Positions 11,111 to 22,549 are shown, counted from the first letter of the stretch. The stretch is 64,000 bases of DNA from Calliphora vicina (GCF_958450345.1 NC_088780.1:153308726-153372725), one strand, 5' to 3'. A program made the numbers and translations. Notes: a model not told the origin generated them from the letters alone.

Positions 11111-11973
11111 AGCAACGTCTTGTACATCATCTTTATACGTTTAATCATCATCAGCATCATCAGTATCAATGAAGGAAGCAGTAACAGCACCACAAGCATT
11201 ATTTCTACAAGAAAATCTGACTAATTTTCTTCATCACCTGTTGCTGGCTGTTTATCTTTCCATCATCACTGGCAACAGCACCACTATACACAAACTTACT
11301 TATTATAGTATAGTACTTGTAGTAGCATCTTTATTACTCAAATTCAAATCTTGGACTTTATTGTATCAACAAAATGTCATATAAAAATTATTGTAAGATT
11401 AATAAGGATATGTACTTAACGCTTCATCGTTAAAGGAGACAAACAGAAGATATTGTATGAATAATTGGTAAGTTCTGTTAATTGAGTATTTACAATTTTT
11501 TTTGCACATTATTATACATATCATTTCATTTATCTTCCATATTTTCATGCATTTCATTTATTAATAACAAATAGTTGTTGAGTTTAATGAATTTGATTTA
11601 ATTAGTTCACAATAAGAAGGCATGCTTCCTACTAAAATTTTAATTTCAAGGGCAAAATAATGTCTTCTAAGAAAAAAATAAAAATTATGGAAATCGTATT
11701 TGTATACCTTTGTATATTTTTTGTATACCCAGAATTTCTACATCTTTCTTTGACAAATCGTTTGTTGTGTGAATAGCTAGGCTGTGGAATATTTTACCTT
11801 ATTCCTTGCGTATTTTTTCTCAATCTAATAATGTTTTAGAATTTTTATCTAGTGCTACTCATTGATGAATTTCTTGCTATTTTAAGTTCTCTAACAGTTT
11901 TGCACTGATGGGACCCACTTAGGATTATTTTGATTTTCTAATTTCTAAAATCGATCTGACGAGAAAGATTTAT
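11111..11973 (+). other. Probable 3' untranslated region and downstream spacer
   Basis: Just after the stop the sequence keeps the CATCAT/CAGCA-rich composition of the exon to about 11300, then becomes AT-rich. A possible polyadenylation signal AATAAA is at 11677-11682. An open frame at 11169-11384 has no motif and is best treated as untranslated sequence. Confidence 0.5.
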
Positions 11974-12165
11974 ATATGGGGGATTTCATGTCAAGTGAAC
12001 AAATTTTTGAAACTGATGTCTTCCGATCTCGATAAAATTTGCACCAAGGTTAGACCTAATAGATAGTAATTAGAAACAATTTTTCAACCACGTAACTTAT
12101 TATCTACTGCTCTTAACAAAATTTGTCGCAAATAGTTTAGATAGCTTTCGAAAAAAAATCACACA
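11974..12165 (+). repeat. Fragment of the GGGGGATTTCATG foldback family
   Basis: Begins ATATGGGGGATTTCATGTCA and runs through GATGTCTTCCGATC and GCACCAAGGTTAG, matching the outer arm of the 50602-53144 palindrome. Only the first 190 bases are present; the inverted partner is missing. It is cut off by the R2 copy that follows. Confidence 0.85.
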
Positions 12166-12813
12166 TTTTTATACCCTACACCACCATGGTGGGGAGCGTA
12201 TTATGCGTTTGTGCAAAGGTTTTTTGTAACGCCCAAAAATATTAGTCTAACACCCACCTTAAAGTATACCGATCGACTTAGAATCACTTTTTGAGTCGGC
12301 TGGCTGGCTGTCCATGTAAACTTTGTGCGCAGAGTACAGGTCGCAATTTTGAAGATATTTCGATCAAATTTGTTACATATTATCGGCCCAAGGACCAAGC
12401 CTATTGAAACTGGCTGAAATCGGTCCATTATTTCACCTAGCACCCATACAAATGACCTCTCGAAATTGGACTTTATTAAGTTTCGCTCCAAATAAGTTTT
12501 ATATATACAAAATTCATGTCACCAAATTTTGTTACGATCGGTCCATAATTAGTCATAGCTCCCATATAGACCCGCTTCCGAAAATCACTTTAACGTGCAT
12601 AAATCGCTTAAAAATGTTGGTATACGCACAAAATTCAACATAGTTAACTTTAATGTAGACATAAATCACACGACCTAATTTCATAAGGCCCTCTTACGAA
12701 AATCACTCAAAAATATAAATTATTGAAATTTTACAATAAAAATGTTTTTGCTCTTTTACTTAGTGTAGGGTATTATATGGTCTGGCTTGACCGACCATAC
12801 TTTCATACTTGTT
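12166..12813 (-). repeat. Interspersed repeat R2, inverted copy
   Basis: Reverse-orientation copy of 7362-8112 with the same ends (TTTTTATACCCTACACC here, and CATACTTTCATACTTGTT at the far end). It retains the GGTCCATTATTTCACC and GGTCCATAATTAGTCATAGC blocks. It is slightly shorter than the plus copy through internal deletions. Non-coding. Confidence 0.8.
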
Positions 12814-13409
12814 GAGTTTCCTTTTGTGAAAAAAGTTCCCATTTGGAGAACGCCACCCGTATCGTAATGAATTAAAAAGTATGGTTTTCGAGGTATTTAG
12901 AAATAACTGTTTACCTTGTATGGGAGATGGCTCACTCCCGGTTCCGATCCATACCAATTTTTGGTTTAACTTCATGCAGTGATTTGAAATTGGTTCGTAT
13001 AAAGTTTGAACACTGTTACAATTATAGGTCTGCAGATATTCGAAAATTTATATTTACTTGGTTAGGTGTTGCCACGCCCATTTTTCCTATTCCGCCCGTT
13101 TTTAGCCAAAAAGCGTACAATGGTGAATTCCGCGAAGTTTTAGATATTCCATAATGACTATTTACTTTTTAAATTCTATTTACTTTTAAATTCAAGTGCC
13201 CCGCCCACTTGAAATTTCAAAATAAAAAGCATCTTACTGTTCCTTGCAGATATAGAGGAACACACACATTAAAAAAGTCTTGAGGATTGGAAACAAACAA
13301 ATAAATAAACAGACATACATACATTGATTTGATCATATTAGGTAGGCCATTTTGAATTTTCTAATTTTGAAAACGGATTCGTAATCAGTGACACCAAAAA
13401 CCCCCATAT
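12814..13409 (-). repeat. Fragment of the GGGCGTGGC tandem-block repeat
   Basis: Between about 12925 and 13200 the sequence (for example GTTGCCACGCCCATTTTTCC, and TCGTATAAAGTTTGAACACTG followed by ATTATAGGTCTGCAGATATT) is the reverse of blocks inside the repeat at 48766-50115. No termini are recognisable; the remainder to 13409 is unassigned. Confidence 0.6.
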
Positions 13410-15227
13410 GGGCAATTCCACGAGAATCGCTACCACGACTGAAAAAACTAAAACCCTTGAAACTTTTTTTCAAGATGATTTGAATAGAAGAAAATAATAA
13501 AATGTTACTATGTGAAAGTATTTAGATCATATTACAACATTTTAAAGACATAAAAATAACACTGCGGAACAGAGATTTTGGTGCCCGAGATTTGAACTAC
13601 GTTTTGTACAAGCTGATGAACCTTCATTACTATGTTATACTTGTTTTTTTCCAGTCAGCTCGCGTTTTCGAAATATCGCGGTTTTTATATTTTCATTGAA
13701 TACCCTATTTTTTGGTGTTTTTCTTAAAAATTTTGGTTAATGCAGCTAAGAATGTGAAATTTTTTTAGCATGAGGCTGGTCTACGTAAACATATACTTCT
13801 TTTGACTATAATAATTCTAATGGATGTTTTGGCATATTTGTCTGATCTTTCAGGAAAGTTGAAATTTGACTCTTTTAGCTTTATCCTTAATAAAATTGTG
13901 CATTATGAAAATTTTAAATAAAAATTTAGCACTGAACATTCAAGGCATTATAGCGAACATAGTTTTTAATTAAAATGAAAAATTAGTTAAAAATTTAATG
14001 AAATATTTAGATAATATCCCGAAATTTTACATCCTAAAAAACTATTTTTTTTTATAAATAAATATTTAGGTAGTTATTTGTCTTATTTCTTAATACACAT
14101 TTAAATCTAACTACAGCAATATAAATACTTCGAATTATGTTTTTACGTGATTTACAGCGTTTTTGGTGAAAATATCTTAAAATTTTTATTAAAAACACTA
14201 GTATTTTATAGAAAAAAAATAATTTTTAAACACATATAGATTTATTTCTACATTATATATTCAGGAATTGTCTAAGTTGCGAACTTGAATACCAAAGTAA
14301 GCAAAATACAATTGGAGAACAGTGTATGTAATTGATTTTCGCTGATCTTTTAATATATATTCGCCACAAATGTAAGAAAACATATTAGGATCTTTAACAC
14401 AGCATCTCATATTACTAGCCATAATGAAATAATATAACAAGAGATTATATTTAGCAAAAAAAAAATGTTTGATTAAATCTTTAGTTTATGTATAATCTTG
14501 CAGGTGTAAAACATTCAAGTTACGAACATTTGTATAATTTTTTAATACGAAAAACATATGAAAAATATTGTAAAACTTTGAGTTATTTGCCAAATAGTTT
14601 GGTATAGTTTCAGCGAATTTTCAATATTTTTATATAAATTAGTTTATTGATATGATTTTATTGTATATAGTGAACAAATTTGAACCCTTTTACCATAGGT
14701 CAAACTTATAAGGATGAAACTGAAAAAAGTTAATTTTCAACATCCTTGCGATATCACCAATATATCCTGAAATTTAGATAAACATAATTGACCAGTACAA
14801 AAATGAATTTTTAATTTTAGTCTCCATTTATGAAATAATCAAACAAAAAGAGAAAAAAATACAGAATAACCAAAAAAATTAAAACCGCGATATTTTAAAA
14901 ACAAGAGCTGCTCAAAAAAAACTAAAGATAGTTTTGACTATGAAATGTCCCATACATGTTTTACCAAAAACATTTTCCGAGGCACCAAACCAAAATGTCA
15001 ATTTTGTTCCTCTGTGTAATAGTTTAAACTGATTATATTTAATTTCTTAATGTTTTAGGTATGTTTTAGGCTAAAATTGCGGCGAAAACTAGGCTCCCAA
15101 TTAGCTTGTAGTATAAAATGAATATGACTCTGATTGTTTTTTTGCTATTGTCAAATTGTTTATTGAAACCGAATGTATATTTTCTATTAATTTCTTTAGT
15201 TTTTGTATACATATATTTACAGAATAT

Positions 15228-15487
15228 CACCCCTATCGTGAAAAACATGTGAAATTTATGTTCCCATGAAATATCCATTTCCCTCGAAGGGGAAATTGCT
15301 ATCGTGATATTCCCCTAAACTTTTCATTCACAATAGTTGATTTTGTTCGTAGCAGCTGTTTATTGTTTACAAAATTCCATCTAAAATTTCACAACATGGG
15401 GAATTTTTTCACGTGAACAAAGTTTATGAACGAAAAATGGGAAAAGGGAACATATTTCATGTGAAATATTGATTCGCGATAGGGGTG
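15228..15487. mobile_element. 260-bp MITE with CACCCCTATCG termini
   Basis: Inverted ends CACCCCTATCG and CGATAGGGGTG, with longer imperfect inverted blocks inside (ATGTGAAATTTATGTTCCC versus GGGAACATATTTCATGTGAA). The empty site in the sister repeat (60866-60875, reverse) shows that a TAT was duplicated on insertion. A 3-bp duplication suggests a PIF/Harbinger- or CACTA-type mobiliser; the ends do not settle which. Confidence 0.8.
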
Positions 15488-15682
15488 TATGTATTGTTTT
15501 ATTATAAGAGAAAAATCTGTCACGTACGGTATGTCACGTACGATATTAAATTTTATTTATTATAAAATCATCCAAAGATTTAAATATGACGGATTGTAAA
15601 GGAAAAGTATTTCGTTTAGTGTAAGAAATTAAAAGAAAACATAACGTCTCGTACGATTCGAATATTTTCGCATATATCTACA

Positions 15683-17530
15683 TTAGAGTGACAATCAGTT
15701 GTATGGAAAAAAATTTTTGTTAAAATTTTGAAAAGTGCCGGTTGGAATATTGTGACACTAGGCCTAAATGTTAAGTACTGAAAATTTGAGCCAAATCGGG
15801 CAACGATTTCTGGACGCGCATCGAGGTCAAAGTTCAGATATATGCAAAATTTTACTGTTAATATGGAATAAATAGGTGAAACTCGTTAACTTTCTGCATT
15901 GTTTTCTAGAAATATGTAGATTTATTTATATTAATGAATATTACATTAAAAAAAAGTTTTGGAAATTAACCCTGTATCTCCTTTGGTTCAAAATGACCCA
16001 AAAACTGTATTATCGCCAAAATTAGAGAAAAATGCAAATTTTTCAGTTTTTGAAAAAAATTTGCTACTAAATAAATACTTTTGCAATTGAATGTAAAAGA
16101 ATCGAAATATGTACGTAATTATCGTTGTAATGAGATATATATGACAAAATTTGATTAAAAAATGTTAAAGTTATTACAAATTCGCCAGACGAAATGTTAC
16201 ATATTTTTGGGCCGATTTTCATGAAACTTGAGGAAAATATATATTGGGGTCTAGCATTGACAACAACAGTGCAAAAATGAATTTTAACCTTTAAGAGGAC
16301 TTGGGGTCAAAATGGTTGTGTTTTTCTTGATTTTAAAAGTTGAGAATAATTTGGACCCCAAGTGCTGCTAAGGGTTAATTTCCATTTTTGTGCTGCTATT
16401 TTAAATTCTGGACTTTATGTTATATTTTCCTCAAGTTTCATGAAAATCGGCCCAAAAATATGTAACATTTCGCTATCTTTTCATTAGAAATTCCAAATAT
16501 TGAAAAATTTGACCTTTGACCTTCACGATTCAAAGGTTATCGTTTTCCGATTTTAGTAAAACTTTCAGAACATATTTAAAATTACAAGGACTATAATATT
16601 GTGAATAGGTTTTACTTAAAATTTATAACAGTAAGGAAATTGGACTCATTCGCCTAAATATGGACAAAAAATTAGTTTTTCTTGAAAAACGCAAAATTTA
16701 AATCGCAGGTACGGAAAAACTGTAAGAGGTATTGACATAATTTTTTCATATTTTTATTCCCTATTTTGATGTCAATACACCCCAATGTGATGATCGAAAA
16801 AATCTGAAAATTGTTTAACAAAATTTTTAAAAATTTGAAAATAGAGTTTTGAAACAGCCGTTAAAAAAAATTATTTTTTTGGCCATACCTGCGAATAGGT
16901 TAACGGTATCCTACGAAGACAAAAACTCATATACAAGTAAATATGGACATATTTTAAGTAAAAATGAGCTTTTATTTTAATTTTTCTCGAAATATCTAAA
17001 TTTTTTGTTCAAGTGGTCTGAAACACGGTAATGGTCTGGCGAATTTGTAATAACTTTAACATTTTTTAATCAAATTTTGTCATTTATATCTCATTACAAC
17101 GATAATTACGTACATATTTCGATTCTTTTGCATTCAATTGCAAAAGTGTTTATTTAGTAGCAAATTTTTTTCAAAAACTGAAAAATTTGCATTTTTCTCT
17201 AATATTGGCGATAATACAGTTTTTGGGTCATTTTGAATCAAAGGAGATACAGGGTTAATTTCCAAAACTTTTTTTTTAATGTAATATTCATTAATATAAA
17301 TAAATCTACATATTTCTAGAAAACAATGCAGAAAGCTAACGAGTTTCACCTATTTATTCCATATTAACAGTACAATTTTGCATATATCTGAACTTTGAAC
17401 TCGATGCGCGTCCAGAAATCGTTGCCCGATTTGGCTCAAATTTTCAGCACTTAACATTTAGGCCTAGTGTCACAATATTCCACCCGGCACTCTTTGAAAT
17501 CTAAAAAAAAAAAATCGGCTGTCACTCTAA
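15683..17530. mobile_element. Foldback element with 500-bp arms and a nested palindrome
   Basis: Left arm 15683-16193 and right arm about 17028-17530 are near-perfect inverted copies ending TTAGAGTGACA/TGTCACTCTAA. They are flanked by a 6-bp duplication TCTACA (15677-15682 and 17531-17536). The sister repeat (60668-60673, reverse) has the unduplicated site. The loop carries a second palindrome at about 16194-16484 (arms share ATGTTACATATTTTTGGGCC and CCTCAAGTTTCATGAAAATC). No coding sequence. A partial relative without arms is at 37518-38430. A transcript could form a long double-stranded hairpin. Confidence 0.9.
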
Positions 17531-18068
17531 TCTACAAGTACCTCAAAATGAGTTCCGTTTTATGTCACGTACGATATACCCTTATTTCACACAATATTTT
17601 GGACAACAATATTTCAAAAGAACTTTTTATTATTTTAAAATATAGTACCCTCTGAATGGAACATAAAGACCAAATTATTTTTCAGATACTCTTATTTTTG
17701 CAAAATCTATAAGTCGTACAAATGTCACGTACGATGGAATTGCCAATTTCTGTATCATTTTCTACATTTTTCGACTTTTGGCCGCACTGCGATCGGAAGA
17801 CATCGGTTTATAAAATATATGTAATCGCCATTTTTTATTACATTATCACCTACATTATTGTTTAGTTATACAGAAAATTTACAAAACAATTTTTAATGTA
17901 TTTATTGGGTGTATAATGGCGTATATTTTGAACACCGTTTTTTGTTTCTAATAACTCATTTTGTCATTTTGAAGAGTACATATCTGTCTTTTCGTCATTC
18001 GAAAATGTCGAATTTTGTGTGTACAAAGCGTCATATGCGGGAAGTTTTGCTTTACTTCTTTAATTTGA

Positions 18069-18698
18069 AACAAGTAAGAGAGCTATATTCGGTTGCGCCG
18101 AATCTTAATCTTCACCAAATTATACTTTAAAATAAAAATTTTAAATAATAAAATTTTAACCCCCATATCATAAAAAAATTTTAAATTTAAACAATGTTTT
18201 AAAGCAAAATTCCCATACACAATTTGATTTTAAAACGTTGTTTAAATTTAAAACTTGTTTATGAATATGCCCTTAAATATTCTAGTTAAACAAAATTAAA
18301 AAAAAAAAATAAAAATTGTTTTTTAAATTTTTTTTACTAAAAATGTTTTTATATTATTTTTTACATTTTTTTTTTAAATATGACAAAAAAAAATTTGTTG
18401 GTGAAAAAAAAATTTGGGTTTATAAAAATATTTTTTCGATTTTGACCCATTCTAGATCCAACTTACTATAGCCTTATATACATCGTTGCAATGGACTTTG
18501 AGGGCCGATTTTAAATAGCAATCGAGCCGGGAGAATTCCCGATATATTGATGTATCAATCATGTTTGTAAGTTATTTGGGGGTTACGGAAAGTTGATTTC
18601 AACATACAGACGGACATGGCTATATCGATTCCGGTATCTATGGGGTGGTAAATGAAAAATGTAGAAATTACAAACGGAATGACAAACTTATACGGAAG
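18069..18698 (+). repeat. Interspersed repeat R1 copy inside mariner
   Basis: Starts AACAAGTAAGAGAGCTATAT followed by the CGGTTGCGCCG hairpin, and ends after ATTACAAACGGAATGACAAAC. It includes the tail block TTCAACATACAGACGGACAT also present near 5460. A roughly 120-bp foldback block lies at 18158-18277. Confidence 0.7.
18158..18277. repeat. Short foldback repeat, copy 1
   Basis: Self-complementary block with outer ends ACCCCCATATCATAAA and TTTATGAATATGCCCTT and inner TTTAAACAATGTTTTAAAG/AAAACGTTGTTTAAA. A second copy is at 42519-42627. Probably a tiny hairpin MITE or a repeat-internal module. Confidence 0.65.
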
Positions 18699-18770
18699 AC
18701 AAAGACTGCCCAGGCCAACCAAAAAAGTTTGAAGACTAAGAATTGGAGGCATTATTGTCAAACTCAACAA

Positions 18771-19309
18771 GATGATTCAAAATAAAAGCTAACAATTTTA
18801 AAAATCCCGCATGTTTAAGTCATACATATGTTTATTATTCCGAAATGGAACATTTCAGAAAATATTAAAGAAAAATAATTACAATTTTAAAAATCACAAA
18901 TGTACATTGCTGAACAAGCTCTTTTTCTTTGTTAATATACTTCCCTAGAAAATTTTAAAATTATTACTTTAATTAACACAAATTGCCTTTTCTCATATAA
19001 AATACAGTTCATTTATAAAACGTATTGATGGAGAAATAATAAAACTTGCAAATAAAACAAAGTGGTTATGTACAATGAAATTAATTTGTAAATGAATAAC
19101 ACACAAAGGACATTCATTTATTTACTTGTACATTCGTGTTAAATTAATTTAATAATTGGAAAGTAACAAATATCACAAGTACAACGTATTTGTGAAAAGA
19201 AATTTAAGTTTCTCTGTCATTTTATTTTATTTTATTTTATTTGAGAGATTATTAAGTTTAACAAAATGATTATAATACGAAAACAAAAACTTAGTTACCG
19301 TTGGAAATA
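18771..19309. other. AT-rich spacer
   Basis: No gene or terminus recognised. A short TTTTA microsatellite lies at about 19220-19241. Confidence 0.5.
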
Positions 19310-19420
19310 CACACAGCGAAAAAATTACGATTTGACACCATTTGGTGTCAATAGGATATCAACCCCGTGTGTTCACAAATCGTACACGAACGATTTGACA
19401 CCGATCGTTGCCTTCAATCA
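19310..19420 (+). mobile_element. One-ended fragment of a CACACAGCGAAAAA element
   Basis: TA followed by CACACAGCGAAAAAATTACG and then GACACCATTTGGTGTCAA and TCGTACACGAACGATTTGAC, the same end and interior motifs as the element at 24328-25020. The other end is missing; mariner sequence takes over by about 19425. Confidence 0.7.
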
Positions 19421-19424
19421 TCAT

Positions 19425-19795
19425 TTCGGACATGCAAAATCGTATTTCAAGGTCTCTCGGCTTTAATTCGTATTATAACCAATTCCCCTGCTTTTTGATT
19501 AATCCCGCAAACGTTTTGAAATTGTTGACTGAGTAGCTTCCAATGATAATGCAAGCTCTTGCTGAGTTTGACAACAATCTTCATGGAGTAATGCCTCCAT
19601 TTCTTGGTCTTCAAACTTTTTAGCTGGCCTAGGTGTCAAAATCACCACTTCTAAACCACAGAAACCATCTCTCGCACATTGAAAACAATCGGCAAGCAAT
19701 CGGTGAGCACTTTTTATTTCAAATTAAAGAAGTAAAGCAAAACTTCCCGCATTTGACGCTTTGTTGGCACAAAATTGGACATTTTCGAAGTCAGA
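19425..19795 (-). pseudogene. Mariner transposase N-terminal half
   Basis: Read from an ATG at 19782-19780 on the minus strand. Pieces encode FNLK, then a shifted frame with HRLLADC, and PAKKFEDQEMEALLHEDCCQ followed by TQQELALSLEATQSTISKRL. The last two are the first helix-turn-helix of mauritiana-type mariner transposases. The catalytic domain is absent. Frameshifts and a stop show decay. It is the best preserved of the three mariner N-termini in the window. Confidence 0.85.
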
Positions 19796-20734
19796 CAGCC
19801 AATAATTTGTGCCTGATAAATTTCTAAAAAATCTTTTACCAAATTCGATTGATTCTACATATTTCAAACGAAATATTAAACTCTTGATCATTTTGTATAG
19901 AAATTTAATTTGTTTTATTTAAAAATAAAATTCTTAACATTTCCAAGAGCAATAATATCATGTAGGACTCTTGTAAAAAACTATTAAATATTAATTGAAA
20001 ACTTTACAATACATTTTTATCTCTGGCATTTTGTTTTCTTTGAATACTTAACCATTCACTCCTTCTTTTTATGAATTTTGCCAACTTTGCGAAATCTTTA
20101 TGGCAAACAAACATACAATGGCTGGCTGGCCGGCCAGTGTACAAACAGACCTTCTTTGTCAGATCAGAGTGATTATTATAATGAATAATGCTAAAAATGA
20201 TTAGAATTTGAATGATTTTCCAGTGAACAAGAAGAACTACTAATGATAGCGATGAGAATTATGATGATGCTGTTAGAGCACTTCAAGACTGAGTAAAAAA
20301 GGAAGATTGTATTCACAGGCAAACACTAAAGAAGTTAGTGGCACAGAACAGCAGAAATAAAGAAAAACGCCTTCTGTTTGTACTAAGTTTTCAATAAATA
20401 GTTAGGGATGTCTTTTACTTTAGTTCTGGTTCTATCATAACCATTGTTTTCTTTTTCTTTATATTTGCTGCAAAACTACTTAATGACGCTTAACTTGCAT
20501 AAATTTTATTTTAATATATTTTTCATTTTTCATATTTTTACTACTTATTATACGAACTCCCCTCTGCCACCCACACCTCCATATACTCTTTCATTTGGCT
20601 GCCATAATATTTTAATGAAATTTCAAACGCTTCTATTTCATCTTTCGTTTTTTTTTCTTTCCTTCATAATTCATAGTTTTTCTATGAAATTCTTCGATTT
20701 TTAAGTTTCTTATTATTTCTGTTCCTTTTCCTTA
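19796..20734. other. Spacer, nothing recognised
   Basis: No repeat termini or motif-bearing frame seen. The last 30 bases before 20741 are pyrimidine-rich (TTCCTTTTCCTTAATG then TTATCAG) and could act as a splice acceptor. Confidence 0.4.
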
Positions 20735-20740
20735 ATGTTA

Positions 20741-21222
20741 TCAGAAAGTGTGTTGCTACAGGCTTCCTTGTACAGCTGCAATACAAGTGGCCGCCACACA
20801 GCAGCGTTTGCTTTGCAACTGGCATCAAATATTGAAAGTGTTGATTACATGTTGGAAACTCGATTAAGTGGTAGTAATAGCTGTAATGGATGCTGTCACG
20901 GAAACGGAAATGCAAATGTCACATAATAACGATGACTATAAACGAAATATCCTCCACTGCCCTCCCCTGCCCAACGCTTCAACTAATTTCATGTTTTAAA
21001 TATGTATAAAGCGCGCAACAGCAACAATATCATCATCATCACCATCGTCACTATCGTCGTTCCATCCAGGTCAATTGTGCATTCTTAAGAGATGACAGCA
21101 ATGCAAACATCACTTCTCAAATATTGCCAACATCTAAAAGGAGGTACGATTGCAACAAAAAAAAAACTAAAATGAAAAAGAATAAAAATCGTTCACAAAG
21201 ACTTTATCAGCCATGATGATGA
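20741..21222 (+). CDS. Candidate exon(s), low confidence
   Basis: Less AT-rich patch with coding-like composition after a pyrimidine-rich tract and CAG at 20739-20741. One frame (to a stop at about 20926) gives ESVLLQASLYSCNTSGRH and then AAFALQLASNIESVDYMLE. A second frame (21010-21222) gives a Gln/His run followed by RRSIQVNCAFLRDDSNAN and a Lys-rich end. The two frames differ and are separated by stops, so this cannot be one intact exon as read. It could be two exons, alternative C-termini of the PDZ-RING gene, or a degenerated gene. No domain is recognised. It ends 27 bases before the DD37E element. Confidence 0.3.
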
Positions 21223-21249
21223 AAATGAATTTGATGACAATAACAACTA

Positions 21250-22547
21250 AGGAGTGAGATCGAAAAATTCTTAACACACGTTTTTCATTACATTTTTTAA
21301 CCCAAGTATTATTTGAATTTTTTTTTGATCAAGTTACCTTTGAAAAACATGTCAGTTATTATGTGTAATGTCAATTATATTAATTTTTTTGTTAATCTGA
21401 TTAAAATGAGTGACCAGAAAAAAGTGCGTACTGAAATTATTAAATATTTTCAACAAAACCCAACTTGGTCTTACAAAAAGTTGGCCAAGCATACAAAGGT
21501 CTGCCGTCAAACTGTTTCCAATGTTATTAAACAGTACCGGGAGAACTTGTCAGTTGATAGAAAACCTGGTTCAGGTAGAAGGAATGGTCCACATGATGTT
21601 TCTAAAGCCAAAAAAATAGAACGCATTTTCAAAAGAGCTCCCAACACATCCGGTAGGAAAGCAGCCCGGTTAGCTCAGTGCTCGGACTATTTGGTACGAA
21701 AAGTTAAAGCTAATGCAGGTTTAAAAACATACAAGGCTCAAAAAGTTCCTGACAGGAACGCTACTAAAAATTTAGAGGCCAAAAACAGAGCACGGAAATT
21801 GAAGTCAAGTTTTATAAAAAAATATTCTTGCTGCATAATGGATGACGAAACGTATGTTCTGGCAGATTTTTCGCAACTTCCAGGTCAAAAATTTTATGTT
21901 GCTGATGCTCGAGGGAATGTTGAAGAAAAGTTTAGGACCCAAAAGCAGACAAAATTTCCCAGAAAGTTCTTGGTATGGCAAGCAATATGCAGTTGCGGCA
22001 AAAGAAGCCACTCATTTGTTACAACGGGCTCTATAAATACCGAAATTTACATCAAGGAATGTTTACAAAAAAGGCTGCTTCCATTCATAAGACTTCATAA
22101 TGTGTCCACTTATTTTTGGCCTGACTTGGCATCCTGTCACTATGGCAAACAAGCCCTTGAGTGGTACAAGAACAATAATGTGGTATTTGTACCAAGAGAG
22201 GCAAATCCTCCAAACTGCCCGGAGCTAAGGCCAGTGGAGAGATATTGGGCTCTTGTTAAAAGAGAATTGAAGAGTACAAAAAAGGTGTCCAAAAGTGTGG
22301 TAGATTTTAAACGGAGATGGACTACATGTTCGAGCAAAGTGACAGAAAGCACTATAAAAACGTTAATGGAAGGGTTTCCGAAAAAGGTTCAAAATTTCAT
22401 CACTAGTGATTAAAACTATAAAAATAATTTTTTTTGTAAATTGTAATAATAATTTCAATCAAATAAAAAAAAAATTAAAGCTGTAAGTTTAGTGGTTTCT
22501 TTTTTATAAACATATATGTATGTTAAGAATTTTTCGATCTCACTCCT
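21250..22547 (+). mobile_element. Complete DD37E Tc1/mariner-superfamily transposon
   Basis: A 1298-bp element with perfect 27-bp terminal inverted repeats (starting AGGAGTGAGATCGAAAAATT at the left, and its exact complement ending at 22547), bordered by TA on both sides (21248-21249 and 22548-22549). It contains one intact transposase frame. Identical termini and an unbroken frame indicate a recent insertion. A degraded relative is at 30660-31600. Confidence 0.95.
21406..22413 (+). CDS. DD37E transposase, intact
   Basis: Transposase that would bind the 27-bp termini and move the element by cut and paste into TA sites. The start is taken at MSDQKK (21406), 31 codons after the first in-frame ATG at 21313, because this is the usual length (335 residues) and the start is conserved in the decayed copy at 30660-31600. 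Residues 1-45 form a helix-turn-helix (CRQTVSNVIKQY). A basic RKPGSGRRNGP linker follows, then a second DNA-binding region (residues 65-115). The catalytic residues are D147 (in MDDETYV), D240 (in WPDLASCHYG) and E278 (in CPELRPVERYW), giving 37 residues between the second and third, hence DD37E. This spacing differs from Tc1 (34E) and mariner (34D). No stop or frameshift is present. Expression would depend on a promoter not identified here. Confidence 0.93.
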   Translation: MSDQKKVRTEIIKYFQQNPTWSYKKLAKHTKVCRQTVSNVIKQYRENLSVDRKPGSGRRNGPHDVSKAKKIERIFKRAPNTSGRKAARLAQCSDYLVRKVKANAGLKTYKAQKVPDRNATKNLEAKNRARKLKSSFIKKYSCCIMDDETYVLADFSQLPGQKFYVADARGNVEEKFRTQKQTKFPRKFLVWQAICSCGKRSHSFVTTGSINTEIYIKECLQKRLLPFIRLHNVSTYFWPDLASCHYGKQALEWYKNNNVVFVPREANPPNCPELRPVERYWALVKRELKSTKKVSKSVVDFKRRWTTCSSKVTESTIKTLMEGFPKKVQNFITSD

Positions 22548-22549
22548 TA

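Larger units (their letters stand above)
13410..17744. mobile_element. GGGCAATTCCA-terminated element, two nested insertions
   Basis: Left end GGGCAATTCCA and right end TGGAATTGCC are inverted. A second, shorter copy in reverse orientation is at 60457-61859 with ends GGGCAATTCCA and TGGAATTGCCC. The two share long blocks: 13420-13500 with the 61790-61850 end, 15060-15220 with 60880-61030, 15490-15670 with 60690-60860, and 17537-17744 with 60457-60665. This copy carries inserts at 15228-15487 and 15683-17530, neither present in the other copy. GTCACGTACGATA-type motifs recur near the right end. No transposase was found and the superfamily is unknown. Confidence 0.8.
17960..18770 (+). pseudogene. 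Mariner N-terminal remnant split by an R1 repeat
   Basis: ATG at 18005 opens MSNFV..KRHMREVLLYFFNLK, the start of a mauritiana-type mariner transposase, also seen in reverse at 19782 and about 800. After NLK the frame meets an R1 insertion (18069-18698). About 18708-18770 continues the mariner N-terminal region with PKKFED, a stop, and ELEALL. Nothing downstream of the first DNA-binding domain remains, so it is inactive. Confidence 0.75.

Noticed and set aside
11169..11384. Plus-strand 71-codon open frame after the RING stop codon
   Set aside because: Continuation of CAT/CAG-rich composition in the probable 3' UTR; no domain and no splice signal.
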